Assembly: GCF_016735595.1 (NCBI RefSeq)
Contig: NZ_JAERRB010000006.1
Location: 1-64,000, forward strand
Length of the DNA: 64,000 nt
Direction: 5' to 3'
Source of the DNA: Chryseolinea lacunae
GTDB taxonomy: Bacteria > Bacteroidota > Bacteroidia > Cytophagales > Cyclobacteriaceae
The notes beneath the pieces were generated by a model that made no database searches, was not told where the DNA came from, and worked only from the letters and a program-made list of their open reading frames with translations. The translations under genes were made by a program, and so were the position numbers. Below are positions 8,226 through 17,911 of the stretch, piece by piece. Positions within the stretch are counted from its first letter, which is position 1; every line of letters starts with the position of its first letter.

Positions 8226-11200
8226 TCAACAACCCGAACTAGATGCTACCACGGTTAATTGTGTGACTGATGACGGCTCAGATTCTCCACCACACTTATC
8301 AATTAATATGACCCTAACATTGAAGTAGACCGTACCACAACTTCCCGTTGTACGGCTACCAAATTCCTCCGGGGCATAAGAACTCGGCACCGTTGTCGTA
8401 TTATATGCACTCCACGGAATCGTTACTGTGCCACCACATACTCGCTGAAATTCCCATCTATAGCTAACTGTTCCCGCTCCAGTAATGCAACCACCCGTGC
8501 CAGTGGCCTTAAGGATCGTTGGACTACTATAGGAATTGTTGACCGATGATGCACATGTCCCAAAGCGAAGCACTGTTTGTGAGCATTTATTTACCTGCGT
8601 TGGACCATCCGCACACATGCTAACCGTCATTTTTGGATGGATCGTTATCTGTTTTGAAATTGAGATTGGGTTTCTTTCCGTAGAGGAAACGGTCAAGGTC
8701 ACGCTGTAGGTACCCGCCGCCGTGAAACTGTGGGTAGTACTGCTGGTGGTTGTGGTTGTCTGAATGCCGTCTCCAAAATCCCATTTATAGGAAACCGTAA
8801 AATCCCCCGGATAATCAAAGGCACTTGCGAAAGTCAGTGTTTTCTCCACATAAGGGCTTCCCTGAATAGAAAGGTCAGCATTCAAATCATCATTTTCGTT
8901 GTAATAATGATATCTAAAGCGACCTAAAATATTGTTCTCATTGTCCTTGGTATACCGCAGTCTTTGAAATCCATCATAAAAAAATGATGTTGCTATTCCG
9001 TTTGGATCGGTTACCGCGCTCAGTCCACCACTTCCATACGTATAGGTGGTGGTGTGCGACGATGCACCTGGGTTCGCTGTGAAGTCTGTTATCAAAGACT
9101 TGCTGGTGGGGTCCCACACATAGGCGGAAACAGTTCCATCGAGAGATGTTTGCTGTAAAACATTTCCCGTCGAAACGTCATAGCCAGAGTAGGCATGAAG
9201 ACGTCTCATGCGTGAATCTATCACAAACAAATTCGATCCAGGCACAGAAGACTCCTTGTATGCATCGGCCTCCAGTGCCGCCGATCCCTTCATACCCCAA
9301 ACTTCTTTAGGGCGTACATATTTTATCGAGCCATTTACACAGTTAATGAATTTATAACAAACGGCGGACTGAAGTTTGGAAACTCCTGCAGTTTCAATAA
9401 AAGTTGAAGTCTCAACCGCAGTAGACAATTGATTTGCTTTTCGAAGGTGCACCAAGGCGTTGACCTCATCTTGTGCCGCATTCTCGTTCATGCAGCCATT
9501 GAGTTGGTTCTCGCAGTTTCTCAAACATGCTGCAATATCTCCGGAATCGGTCAACCCAGCACAACCCGTTTTGCAATTCACGTATGTCGAAACACATGTC
9601 TTAGGGTAGATATAATCATCATGTGTAGTGAATTTTGTCTTCGCTATAATTTTGGTTGACAGATCACTTTCTCGCGTGGTTGAAGTTTGGACGACTTGCA
9701 TGAAATCTTTATCATAGCTAAAATCTGTAAGCGTAACCGCACTTTTTGCCAAGTCACTTTGATCATATACCGTTTCCTTCTTCTGCGTCAGCACTATCCA
9801 ATCTGACGAATATGAATTCCTGGCAAACCGGTAGCGTTGTTCCGCGTTAACCTCCAGTCCTCGCCAGAACGACACGCTTTCAGATGTTTTCCAGGTAAAG
9901 GATCCTCCTTTGAAACCCCAAACTATTTCCGGTTTGTAGCCAAGAATATTGATGTCATAGACATAGGCCGTTTCCTGAATGGGTACAACGCCTCCTTTCT
10001 TAAAGACCTGATGCAATTCAATTTGCCCCCTGAAGTAGTCTCTCTCCAGGCTCTTGGGGAACGGAAAAATATTCGTCATCGCGACACCATTGTTCTCTGC
10101 CGGAATTGAGTAGATTGACGAATTTGTATTTGCGCTATTCTTAAACTTAAATATTTCAAAGCCTGTATTGACATCGCCAGCCTTGACACCATGGTAAACT
10201 TTAACCTGATCATTTATCTGCACAACGCCATGGGGCCGAACGAATGATTCATTTTGGGCTGTCGTGGATATGACCTGGTACTTCATCCACGAGTTTTCGC
10301 CATCGTGCGATTCCAGAAAATCCTCGTATGAAGTGAATATCCCTCCCCCCACGGTAACGGTGTGCAAATATTCTATTTCCTTTTGCGATGTCACCAAATC
10401 GTTTTCATCAAGGTCCTGTACAAACTGCAGCTTTGGAATTGGTGTTACTGCATCAACTATTGGATAGTAGACAAATTTTGTCGAACCTCCTGTTGGATAC
10501 TTCATCCTTGTTAAAATTCCACTCAACGGCACTCTATTGGAAGACAAGTCAATAGTTATTCCCTGGGAAACTTTTGCAGCCTTACCGGTTTGCAAAACAT
10601 AGTCAAAAATCCCGCCGCTGTTACTCCGTGCAAATCCGGAGCCATCGTGCAGCATCGTGGTACGCCGTTTTAATGGCGTACTTTCGTATTGAAATTCATA
10701 CAGCTTAATTGGCTTAAGGGTGGCACCTGTAGGCACCTCTTCGATAGACTGCAAGAACAAACGCTTATAATTGTAGTCACGTAGCCCCTCATATACATAC
10801 TTGCGTAAAAGGGGATTTGATACTTGTGAAGCACTAAATGCCTTCACAAAATTAGCGTAGTACGCCGTACCGGGTTGAGTAAAAATTCCCAACTCCTTCA
10901 TCAACCTCGCTTCACTCACCCAAAAGTAATCGTTGGCCTCATCGGCCAGTTGCGTCGTATAGTTTAGTTTTACAGACTTTTCGCCCATAACACCGTTGTA
11001 AAGTGTAATCAAATCATATCTCACACCATTGGGAAGATCTTCCCTTGGAGAGCCCTTTGCAAAAACAATACTGCGGTTTGTGGACGATTTAATATCCACA
11101 AGACGACGGCTATTTTCAGTGATAATTGTGTGATATAGATTTACACTTCCTGGGGTCCATTTGTATTTGACCGGATCAAACCACGTTGTAGGTTCAGTAA

Positions 11201-12239
11201 TAAGGACCATAGGAGGGACCGCAGGCGCCGAGCCTGGGACGGATGCTGGAAATTTCAAAACTACCGGAAGGCTTTTTTCAGCGTTGTTATACACGTACCT
11301 ATTCAACGTCGCACCCAAAGGAAAAACGCGAATAGCACTTGGCCTTGTTGCATAAACCACGTCTCCATCGGCCGCGGCATAAGTAAATGTCATTGTTTCT
11401 CCGGATGGAGTCGTGATAGACACCAAATGCCATTTGGAGTTGTACTTTCCGATGACCTTTTCATGTGTAATCGGGTTGCTTTCATTAACAGAACTTATGC
11501 CGTTATTCAAATCCGATCCCGCAACCTGAGTCATGTTATATCTGAATCCGATCGAAAGAGTCTCCATCATAGTCTCCTCTACGGCTATGGATGTAGAACC
11601 TCCGAAAACATATTTAATACCGTCTTCTGTTATTACTGTGAATTTGTCAATCTTATTGTTAACAAGTTCATATGCAATAGAAACTTTCTCACGGGGAATT
11701 GGCACCGCTTGCTTGGATTTATTGAACACAAATTTGATCGTTCGTCCAAGTATATTGATGCTAAACTCATCGGGTTGCCCATCCCGCTCGTTCTTTTGAC
11801 TGTAATCAGACCATGCCATTTTTCCCTGATCGTCGACATTGAAGTAGTTAGTTTCATTGCTATATTTCCAATAGCCATTGTCCACATCTTCATCTGGTAA
11901 ACCATTCATTTCCCGATATATATACCCTCCTGCATTCAGGCTCCATTTAATCCCAACGGGTCCTGAAATTTCATCTGTCCTTACGCCGGAGGCGTCATAG
12001 CTGAGACTTATAGGCACCTCCAGTTCCCTTCCTTTCAGCGTCAGGAGGGGGATAGATACCTCTGGAAGCCCCGTAAAATAATTGATCGGAACATTGCCAA
12101 ACGTTCCAAGCGTTGCCGACTTGCTTTTTTGGGGAATAAAATTCTTATAATATTCACTATTCAGATACTCACCAATTTGACCAGATACATGCAAAGTGGT
12201 GGCCAAAAAAATTGTACAACAAAGTAATATGAAACGCAT
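8226..12239 (-). CDS. RHS/YD-repeat protein with PKD domain, no core or toxin tip
   Basis: 1337 residues with a signal peptide ending at about residue 20 (HVSGQ). The N-terminal half resembles SpvB/TcB-like and Bacteroidota RHS companions: FGNVPINYFTGLPEVSIPL, LEVPISLSYDASGVRTDE, GPVGIKWSLNAGG and PDEFSINILGRTIKFVFN. YD-type repeats follow (YVWDPTSKSLITDF, YTYGSGGLSAVTDPNGI, SFFYDGFQRLRYTKDNENN). A PKD domain (YKWDFGDGIQTTTTT ... AAGTYSVTLTVSS) lies near residues 1140-1200, before a cysteine-containing C-terminal domain. A cysteine-rich insert occurs around residues 875-915. It has no PDPLA-type core cleavage motif and no toxin tip. It ends 16 nt before the toxin-bearing RHS gene, so the two are made together; a B/C shell partnership as in Tc toxins is plausible inference. 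Confidence 0.85.
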   Translation of the reverse strand: MRFILLCCTIFLATTLHVSGQIGEYLNSEYYKNFIPQKSKSATLGTFGNVPINYFTGLPEVSIPLLTLKGRELEVPISLSYDASGVRTDEISGPVGIKWSLNAGGYIYREMNGLPDEDVDNGYWKYSNETNYFNVDDQGKMAWSDYSQKNERDGQPDEFSINILGRTIKFVFNKSKQAVPIPREKVSIAYELVNNKIDKFTVITEDGIKYVFGGSTSIAVEETMMETLSIGFRYNMTQVAGSDLNNGISSVNESNPITHEKVIGKYNSKWHLVSITTPSGETMTFTYAAADGDVVYATRPSAIRVFPLGATLNRYVYNNAEKSLPVVLKFPASVPGSAPAVPPMVLITEPTTWFDPVKYKWTPGSVNLYHTIITENSRRLVDIKSSTNRSIVFAKGSPREDLPNGVRYDLITLYNGVMGEKSVKLNYTTQLADEANDYFWVSEARLMKELGIFTQPGTAYYANFVKAFSASQVSNPLLRKYVYEGLRDYNYKRLFLQSIEEVPTGATLKPIKLYEFQYESTPLKRRTTMLHDGSGFARSNSGGIFDYVLQTGKAAKVSQGITIDLSSNRVPLSGILTRMKYPTGGSTKFVYYPIVDAVTPIPKLQFVQDLDENDLVTSQKEIEYLHTVTVGGGIFTSYEDFLESHDGENSWMKYQVISTTAQNESFVRPHGVVQINDQVKVYHGVKAGDVNTGFEIFKFKNSANTNSSIYSIPAENNGVAMTNIFPFPKSLERDYFRGQIELHQVFKKGGVVPIQETAYVYDINILGYKPEIVWGFKGGSFTWKTSESVSFWRGLEVNAEQRYRFARNSYSSDWIVLTQKKETVYDQSDLAKSAVTLTDFSYDKDFMQVVQTSTTRESDLSTKIIAKTKFTTHDDYIYPKTCVSTYVNCKTGCAGLTDSGDIAACLRNCENQLNGCMNENAAQDEVNALVHLRKANQLSTAVETSTFIETAGVSKLQSAVCYKFINCVNGSIKYVRPKEVWGMKGSAALEADAYKESSVPGSNLFVIDSRMRRLHAYSGYDVSTGNVLQQTSLDGTVSAYVWDPTSKSLITDFTANPGASSHTTTYTYGSGGLSAVTDPNGIATSFFYDGFQRLRYTKDNENNILGRFRYHYYNENDDLNADLSIQGSPYVEKTLTFASAFDYPGDFTVSYKWDFGDGIQTTTTTSSTTHSFTAAGTYSVTLTVSSTERNPISISKQITIHPKMTVSMCADGPTQVNKCSQTVLRFGTCASSVNNSYSSPTILKATGTGGCITGAGTVSYRWEFQRVCGGTVTIPWSAYNTTTVPSSYAPEEFGSRTTGSCGTVYFNVRVILIDKCGGESEPSSVTQLTVVASSSGC

Positions 12240-12296
12240 AAATTTTCTAGGGAAAAATTTCTAAGTGCAACATTGTTAGACAGTTCAACCAATATG

Positions 12297-13367
12297 TTAT
12301 TTGATTTTTGCTTTTAAAAGCTCAAGCTCCCGCTGTTGGTTTTTTATCATCTCCATCTGGGCCAGTATATCTTTCTGCTGCTGAATTGTGTAAAGGGTTA
12401 ATTCCTCGACTTTCTTCAGCAAGATTAAATTCATGTCTCCCAGATCCAATCCGTTTTTCTCCATTTCCTTGGCGGAGGGCACTTCAGGCAAATGTTTGTT
12501 TTGTTGAATGAACGCATTGAGTTCAAAAAGAGAAGGGAGTTTATAGTCGCTTTCAAAAACATAATCCGGACCCGCTACATTCAGATCTACTCGAACAGAC
12601 TTAGCATGCACGTCGCCATTAACGGTTAGGTATGCATCGGGATTTGCTGTGGCAATGCCAACATATCCCGTGCCTTTGACTATAAATGCCGTGGTGTTTC
12701 CCCCCACGTCGCGAACTCTAAAAAAATGGCTATTATTGGCGTTAGTGCCATTCACAAAGCTTTGAACATCCACAGACAAACCGCTTATCGGAGTAGAGGT
12801 TGACGGCACGTAAATATGAAAATTTGAAGAGGGTGCAACGGTGCCAAGGCCCAATTTCCCATCCTTTTGGAGTCGCATCAATTCACCATTGTTAGTACTA
12901 TAGTCGATTGTGGAATTGTCTGAAGACAGCCAGCGGAACGGTGAACCTACAGCATTCGGGCCATTTAATCCAAAATTAATAGCGGCATTCGACTCTAAAA
13001 CCAACCCGCTGCGATAATTTGAGATCGTGGCAAAGGAATAAATCAAATTAGAATAAGCGTTACCAGGATCTTCAATTCGAAATTTTCCGCCTCCACCTAA
13101 CGTTAATTTTTGCGTCGGTGTCGTTGTACCTATTCCCAGATATCCGCTATTCAAAAGTGTCATTTGAGGCGTCGAGCCTGAAGTTTGAAATTGAATTCCA
13201 TATCCGGCTGTACCTATTATTTTTTCGCCACTGCCGTAAAATTGAATTCCTCGATCTGCCACGTTAATAGACAAATTTCCGCCTACCCACGTTTGGGCTA
13301 ACGAAAAATGCGCTGTAAAGACCATGCCGATTAGAGTGGTGATGAATGTAGATTTGAGGTTTTTCAT
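12297..13367 (-). CDS. Tail-fibre-like exported protein with coiled-coil C-terminus (1)
   Basis: 356 residues from the ATG at 13367, chosen because it places the signal peptide (MKNLKSTFITTLIGMVF...SLAQ) at the N-terminus; an ATG 27 nt upstream would add nine hydrophilic residues. The body is a chain of short glycine-rich beta units of the type GYLGIGTTTPTQKLTLGG and GYVGIATANPDAYLTVNGD, common in Bacteroidota fibre-like proteins. The C-terminus carries the widespread block PDYVFESDYKLPSLFEL, NKHLPEVPSAKEMEKNGLDL and LLKKVEELTLY, followed by a Gln/Lys coiled coil that probably trimerises. The block resembles phage tail-fibre ends but lacks a recognisable S74 endosialidase-chaperone catalytic motif. 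The next gene starts 57 nt downstream, so it is likely co-transcribed with the RHS genes. Confidence 0.8.
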   Translation of the reverse strand: MKNLKSTFITTLIGMVFTAHFSLAQTWVGGNLSINVADRGIQFYGSGEKIIGTAGYGIQFQTSGSTPQMTLLNSGYLGIGTTTPTQKLTLGGGGKFRIEDPGNAYSNLIYSFATISNYRSGLVLESNAAINFGLNGPNAVGSPFRWLSSDNSTIDYSTNNGELMRLQKDGKLGLGTVAPSSNFHIYVPSTSTPISGLSVDVQSFVNGTNANNSHFFRVRDVGGNTTAFIVKGTGYVGIATANPDAYLTVNGDVHAKSVRVDLNVAGPDYVFESDYKLPSLFELNAFIQQNKHLPEVPSAKEMEKNGLDLGDMNLILLKKVEELTLYTIQQQKDILAQMEMIKNQQRELELLKAKIK

Positions 13368-13482
13368 TCTATTTAAATTAATATTCTTAGCCAAGAGTTG
13401 TACTTCTTATAACGTATTTCTTTCAGTCTGAATCTCTGTGGCAAGTGAACGCAGAGAAATTCACTTAAATACAAACCAACAT

Positions 13483-14493
13483 TCAATTGTCAGATTTCAG
13501 GGTTTCCACTTCAACTTTGAGTGTTTTGTTCTCAACCTTCAGATTTTCAATTTCCTTTTTCAAATCTATCAGATAAAGGGTAAGCTCTTCGATCTTCTGT
13601 AGTAGCTTCACGTCCATTTTACCAAGCTCGACACCTTCGCTTTTCATTTCTTCCGCAGAAGCGATTCCAGGCAAGTGTTTGTGTTCCTTGATATATTGAT
13701 CCACGTCCTTTAGATCTTTAAGTGAATAGTCATTGTCAAAAACAAAATCAGCGCCCGCATCTACGGTGACTCTTACCTCTCTGGCGTTAATATCGCCGGC
13801 CACGGTGAGTTTAGCATAAGGATTGGGATTTGTAGTGCCTATTCCAACGTTACCGTTGTAGGTTACCACCATGCGAGCTGCACCATTTGTAAAAATTTTC
13901 AGTCCTGCATGAGCCGATAAGTAACCGGAGGCGGCTCCTGACAGCCAAGAGTCCGGATACCAGCCCAATGAGTAATTTCCAACGGATTTGCCATCGTAGG
14001 TGAATTTGTCGGTGGCTGTACTCATACCAAAAGCAGACTGCTGTGATATGTTAACATTACCCGTCACGAAAGCATTGCCATAGACGCATAGCTTTTCATA
14101 AGGGGTCATGAATCCGATCCCTACATTTCCATTTGGATCAACCTGAATGGCCTCCGTAATAACACCACTGTTTGTTGTTCGGATTCGCAAAGACGTGGAG
14201 CCCGAGGTATCAGACCGCCTGGCCTGAAGGAAGGTCATGTCTCCTCCGTTATAAGGTGCCATAAAAATATGGCCAGGCAAATATAGGGACTGACCAGTAC
14301 CAAGTGTGGTACTTTCCGCGAGATAAATGTCGCCTGGACCCGAAACATCAAATCTTCCACGAGAATTGACGTTTGTGCCTATCCGAACATTTCCATTGTA
14401 ATAAATGTAGGTGGTTTGATTGTTCCATTGGGCATTTACTGTTTGCACTCCGTAAAGTCCGAGAGTTAAGATCGCAAAGAATAGTTTTCTCAT
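13483..14493 (-). CDS. Tail-fibre-like exported protein with coiled-coil C-terminus (2)
   Basis: 336 residues, a diverged paralogue of the next gene. The signal peptide ends at VNAQ (about residue 22). Beta units include GNVRIGTNVNSRGRFDVSG, GNVGIGFMTPYEKLCVYG and GNVGIGTTNPNPYAKLTVAG. The C-terminal block reads GADFVFDNDYSLKDLKDV, HKHLPGIASAEEMKSEGVEL and LLQKIEELTLYLI, then a leucine/lysine coiled coil (EIENLKVENKTLKVEVETLK). It is the first gene of the leftward RHS operon; a run of AT dinucleotides at 14494-14506 lies directly before its start codon. A role as a surface fibre or targeting stalk is inferred from domain type only. Confidence 0.8.
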   Translation of the reverse strand: MRKLFFAILTLGLYGVQTVNAQWNNQTTYIYYNGNVRIGTNVNSRGRFDVSGPGDIYLAESTTLGTGQSLYLPGHIFMAPYNGGDMTFLQARRSDTSGSTSLRIRTTNSGVITEAIQVDPNGNVGIGFMTPYEKLCVYGNAFVTGNVNISQQSAFGMSTATDKFTYDGKSVGNYSLGWYPDSWLSGAASGYLSAHAGLKIFTNGAARMVVTYNGNVGIGTTNPNPYAKLTVAGDINAREVRVTVDAGADFVFDNDYSLKDLKDVDQYIKEHKHLPGIASAEEMKSEGVELGKMDVKLLQKIEELTLYLIDLKKEIENLKVENKTLKVEVETLKSDN

Positions 14494-15099
14494 ATATATA
14501 TATATGGTTTTTCAAATACACATTATATTCCATCTCCTCAGTAGCCATTGCATAGCAATAACGTTGTTGTTCTCGGCCAACAAGGGGCAAATTATAGTTT
14601 ATAGAGTGGCTTGGAATTTCTGGAAATCGCAAAAAAACAACAAAGTTTAAACAATACGATCTTTTATTTGCAGCTCCAAATTATCAGCAGCAAGAAGGAT
14701 ATTTCTTACATGAAATAAAAATCATTCCTCGACATAAAACATACGCTTCAAAGTCTGCCGTATCAGTGAAATGTCTTAACGGGGCACTATTATTACCATC
14801 AATGAGATAGGCGACTTTGCTTAAAGAAATAATGCATTGTTGCCAATTCCGAATTTAAAAGAATTCCCCACTTTCTTACATGGCATCATGGTGAAGCCAG
14901 CAACTATTTTATACAAAGGGACTCTTTCTTGCTGAAAATTGTTCCCAAGGGGAAGACTGAATTACAACCAAATGCTTTAATAATAGAAACAATTTAGATC
15001 CCATCTCTTCGCGTGTTTCGCACGAGATCGATTAGGCTCTCGTCAAAGGACAAATTTGAGTGAAGCAACAAAGTGCCTTTCTACCCTAACTACCTCTCC
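14494..15099. other. AT-rich intergenic region upstream of the RHS operon
   Basis: No coding sequence is supported on either strand. The segment should hold the leftward promoter of the RHS operon, but I could not find a clean TTG/TAnnTTTG pair. The 11-bp string TTTCTTACATG occurs at 14702-14712 and again at 14872-14882. It ends next to the winged-helix mini-gene. Confidence 0.5.
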
Positions 15100-15303
15100 T
15101 CACTTCGTCATCACCTGAAAAGCACGTTCACCATTCTGCTCCACTTCTTTCACCACCCGGGTCTGTTTCAATTCTTCCAGCATCTGGTTGATGGCCGGTT
15201 CGTGGGTGGCGCCGAGGTGGGCCAGGATTTCGCCGTGGGTTTTGATGTCGTTGGGGGCTTTGCGGAAGCTGGTGATGAAGTTCAGGATGTCGATCTTTTT
15301 CAT
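15100..15303 (-). CDS. Winged-helix mini-protein
   Basis: A 67-residue basic protein consisting almost entirely of one small winged-helix unit: helix 1 (KKIDILNFITSFRKAP), helix 2 (THGEILAHLG), recognition-like helix 3 (HEPAINQMLEELKQTRVV) and a beta wing (KEVEQNGERAFQVM). It is probably a DNA-binding or protein-interaction module; no specific family or target is recognised. It lies downstream of the FtsX-type permease on the same strand with a 193-nt gap and has its own candidate promoter just upstream, so it may be transcribed separately. Confidence 0.7.
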   Translation of the reverse strand: MKKIDILNFITSFRKAPNDIKTHGEILAHLGATHEPAINQMLEELKQTRVVKEVEQNGERAFQVMTK

Positions 15304-15311
15304 GGTCGTGC

Positions 15312-15346
15312 CAAATGTAACAATATACTGCCCTACCCCATTTCAA
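15312..15346 (-). promoter_or_regulatory. Candidate promoter of the winged-helix mini-gene
   Basis: Read leftward, TTG (15344-15346) and TACATTTG (15312-15319) match the Bacteroidota -33/-7 elements, with a slightly long 24-nt spacer. The -7 box ends only 8 nt before the start codon at 15303, predicting a very short or absent 5' leader. Confidence 0.35.
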
Positions 15347-15496
15347 TCTGTGTGCCACGGCAAAAATGCGTTCACACCGCCTGCAACGGGCCGGCTAGTA
15401 AAGACCGTGTTCAAATCCGGATTTTGATGTGCGCTGGCGGGCATGGCAATGCAAATCCGTTTTCCCCAACGGATAATGAAACACCACCCCATTTCG

Positions 15497-17911
15497 TCAC
15501 TCCTGCTTCAATGCCTTTGCGGGATTTGCCAGGGCCGACTTCACCGTCTGGAAGCTCACCGTGGTGAGGGCCAGCAGCAGGATTATGGCCACGGGAAATA
15601 AAAATATCCAGGCGTTCAGGGTGATGCGCACGGCGTAGTTGGCGAGCCAGGCGTCCATGGCGAAGTAGGCCAACGGCATGGCTATTACGGCGGAGATAAG
15701 CACCACTTTGGCAAAGTCGCGAGAGAGCAGTCTCACTATTTGGAGCACCGATGCGCCCAGCACTTTGCGGATGCCGATTTCTTTTGTGCGCTGCACAATG
15801 GTGAACGACGACAAGCCAAACAAACCGAGACAGGCTATGAAAACTGCCAGTGCCGAAAAGGTTCCGATCACGCTTCCAAACTGCGCATCGGCGCGGTATT
15901 GCTGATTGTAGTTGTCGTCGAGGAAGAAATAGTGAAAGATACTGTTGGGATACACGTCAGCCCAAACCTGCTTCACGTCGGCGACGGCTTGTGTAACGTC
16001 CTGCCCTTTGAGGCGTATGGCAAAATAACTTGGCCAATCGGTGTAGCTGAACAACATGGGTATGTGTTCTTCCTTGGGCGACCGCTGGTAGAAATTTTTC
16101 AATACCCCGGCGATCACTGCGGGCTCGCCTTTCCAGCGCGTATAGTAGTCGAGCCGGCTGCCGATAGCTTCTTCCGCATTTGCAAAACCCAGGCGACGCA
16201 CGGCCTCTTCGTTGATGATCACCTTGTCGATGTTCGGGCTGCCGCTTTCGAAGTTGCTGCCCGCTACGAGTTTCATGCCCAGTGTTGGCACAAAGTCGGC
16301 GTCGATAGAGAACACATAATAGTTATAGCTTCCGCCTTCGTTTTTGTGGCCAAGGCGTTTCACGTTGTTGGTGGTGGCCAGTTCGTGCAGGCTCAGGCCC
16401 GGCAGCGACGTGGTTTGTGCCACACCCTGAACCACGGGTCGACGCAACAACTCCGTTTTCAAACTTTGGGCGGCCGACCGATAGAGCGAGTCGGAAAGTT
16501 CGAGGTCGGGTGCACGCACAATCAGCGTCTGATCGATGCTCATGCCCAGGTCGTATTTGCGCAGGTAGGTGATCTGAAGATAGACCGTGCACATGCAGGC
16601 CAGCAAAATTACCGTGGCGGCAAATTGAAACACCACAAGGGCCTGTCGCAACCGCTGGCCGTGTGTGGATGAACGGAATTTTCCTTTCAGTACCGTGGCA
16701 GGGTTGAAGGATGACAGCACAAAGGCCGGATACAATCCCGACAAGATCGATCCTGCCAACAGCAGGGCCGACCACAACATCCAAAAGGTGGTGTCGTCCA
16801 GCACGTGCATGGATAGCGGTTGACCTGTGAGCTGACGAAATAAGGGCAACGCGGTTTGAAAAAGTGCCAATGCCAGAAGCGACGCCAGGCCGTTCACTAA
16901 GACTGCTTCGGAGAGGAATTGAAAAATCAACTGCGACTTTAACGAACCCATCACTTTGCGTATGCCCACCTCGCGCGCACGTTCCATGGCGCGGGCTGTT
17001 GACAGGTTGATGTAGTTTACCCAGGCAATGATGATGATGAAGACGGCGATGAGCATCAAAAACGAAACGGTGCGTGCATTGCCGTTCACTTCGGGTTCAA
17101 ATGTTTTGTGTGAGTATAAATGTATGTCGCGCATGGGCTCGGCGGCGAGACGGTCTTTGTTGATTTTATCTTTCATCGTTTCCGAGAAAGCTACCAGCTT
17201 TTTGTTGAAGGCGTCTACGTCGGTGCCCGGCTTCATTTTGAGGTAAGTAAATTCGTTATTGTTTTCCCAGGTGTCGTCTTTGTACCAGGGATGTCTCTTC
17301 ATCACGCTGGTGTGTGACAACAGGATGTTGAATTTCAAGTGCGTGTTGGGAGGCACGTCGGCCATGACGCCGGAGACGTGGTAGAGCATCCGATCGATTT
17401 CCAGTGGCTCGCCCACCACGTCGGTGCGACCAAAATATTTGAGGGCGTTCGATTCGGAGATGACGGCCAGCATCGGCGCGGTGAGCGCAGTGGTGGTGTC
17501 GCCGGTGAGCAGGCGAACGGCAAACATGTCGAACGCCGAAGGGTCGGCAAAGTAGATGCCTTCATCCAGGAATTTACGGTCGCCTGTTTTTATTTCCTGC
17601 AGGCCATCGTTGTGAAACATGCGTGCGTAGTCGACCACTTCCGGCATTTTTTCTTTCAGACCGGGGCCGGTCATGGCGTAGGTTTCGCAGTCGGTCACCA
17701 CATATTCCGAGCCGTTGTAGAGATCGAGGGTCATGCGAAAAATATTCTCCGCGTTTTTGTTATACCCTTCGTAGCTGTGTTCGAACCTGACATAGTGCAC
17801 AATAAACAGAAACGCCGCCAGGCCCACAGCGAGGCCCACAATGTTGATGAATGAAAACGCTTTGTTTTTGAGAAGGGAGCGGTAGGCGATGCGCAGATAG
17901 TTCCGGATCAT
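15497..17911 (-). CDS. FtsX/MacB-type ABC transporter permease
   Basis: 804 residues from the ATG at 17911, which gives the standard family N-terminus MIRNYLRIAYRSLLKNKAF; the ATG 33 nt upstream adds an atypical leader. The layout is a first transmembrane helix (INIVGLAVGLAAFLFIVHYV), a large periplasmic MacB-type domain, FtsX domain 1 with three helices (about residues 280-420, including AREVGIRKVMGS), a second helix-plus-periplasmic-domain unit, and FtsX domain 2 at the C-terminus (KEIGIRKVLGASVLQIVRLLS). Such fused eight-helix permeases are abundant in Cytophagales and need a separate ATPase; none is encoded nearby. They are mechanotransmission-type exporters for peptides, lipoproteins or drugs; the substrate here is unknown. 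Confidence 0.93.
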   Translation of the reverse strand: MIRNYLRIAYRSLLKNKAFSFINIVGLAVGLAAFLFIVHYVRFEHSYEGYNKNAENIFRMTLDLYNGSEYVVTDCETYAMTGPGLKEKMPEVVDYARMFHNDGLQEIKTGDRKFLDEGIYFADPSAFDMFAVRLLTGDTTTALTAPMLAVISESNALKYFGRTDVVGEPLEIDRMLYHVSGVMADVPPNTHLKFNILLSHTSVMKRHPWYKDDTWENNNEFTYLKMKPGTDVDAFNKKLVAFSETMKDKINKDRLAAEPMRDIHLYSHKTFEPEVNGNARTVSFLMLIAVFIIIIAWVNYINLSTARAMERAREVGIRKVMGSLKSQLIFQFLSEAVLVNGLASLLALALFQTALPLFRQLTGQPLSMHVLDDTTFWMLWSALLLAGSILSGLYPAFVLSSFNPATVLKGKFRSSTHGQRLRQALVVFQFAATVILLACMCTVYLQITYLRKYDLGMSIDQTLIVRAPDLELSDSLYRSAAQSLKTELLRRPVVQGVAQTTSLPGLSLHELATTNNVKRLGHKNEGGSYNYYVFSIDADFVPTLGMKLVAGSNFESGSPNIDKVIINEEAVRRLGFANAEEAIGSRLDYYTRWKGEPAVIAGVLKNFYQRSPKEEHIPMLFSYTDWPSYFAIRLKGQDVTQAVADVKQVWADVYPNSIFHYFFLDDNYNQQYRADAQFGSVIGTFSALAVFIACLGLFGLSSFTIVQRTKEIGIRKVLGASVLQIVRLLSRDFAKVVLISAVIAMPLAYFAMDAWLANYAVRITLNAWIFLFPVAIILLLALTTVSFQTVKSALANPAKALKQE

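Noticed and set aside
14348-14632. 94-codon leftward frame overlapping the first fibre gene
   Set aside because: Out of frame with the real gene and through AT-rich upstream DNA; no recognisable features.
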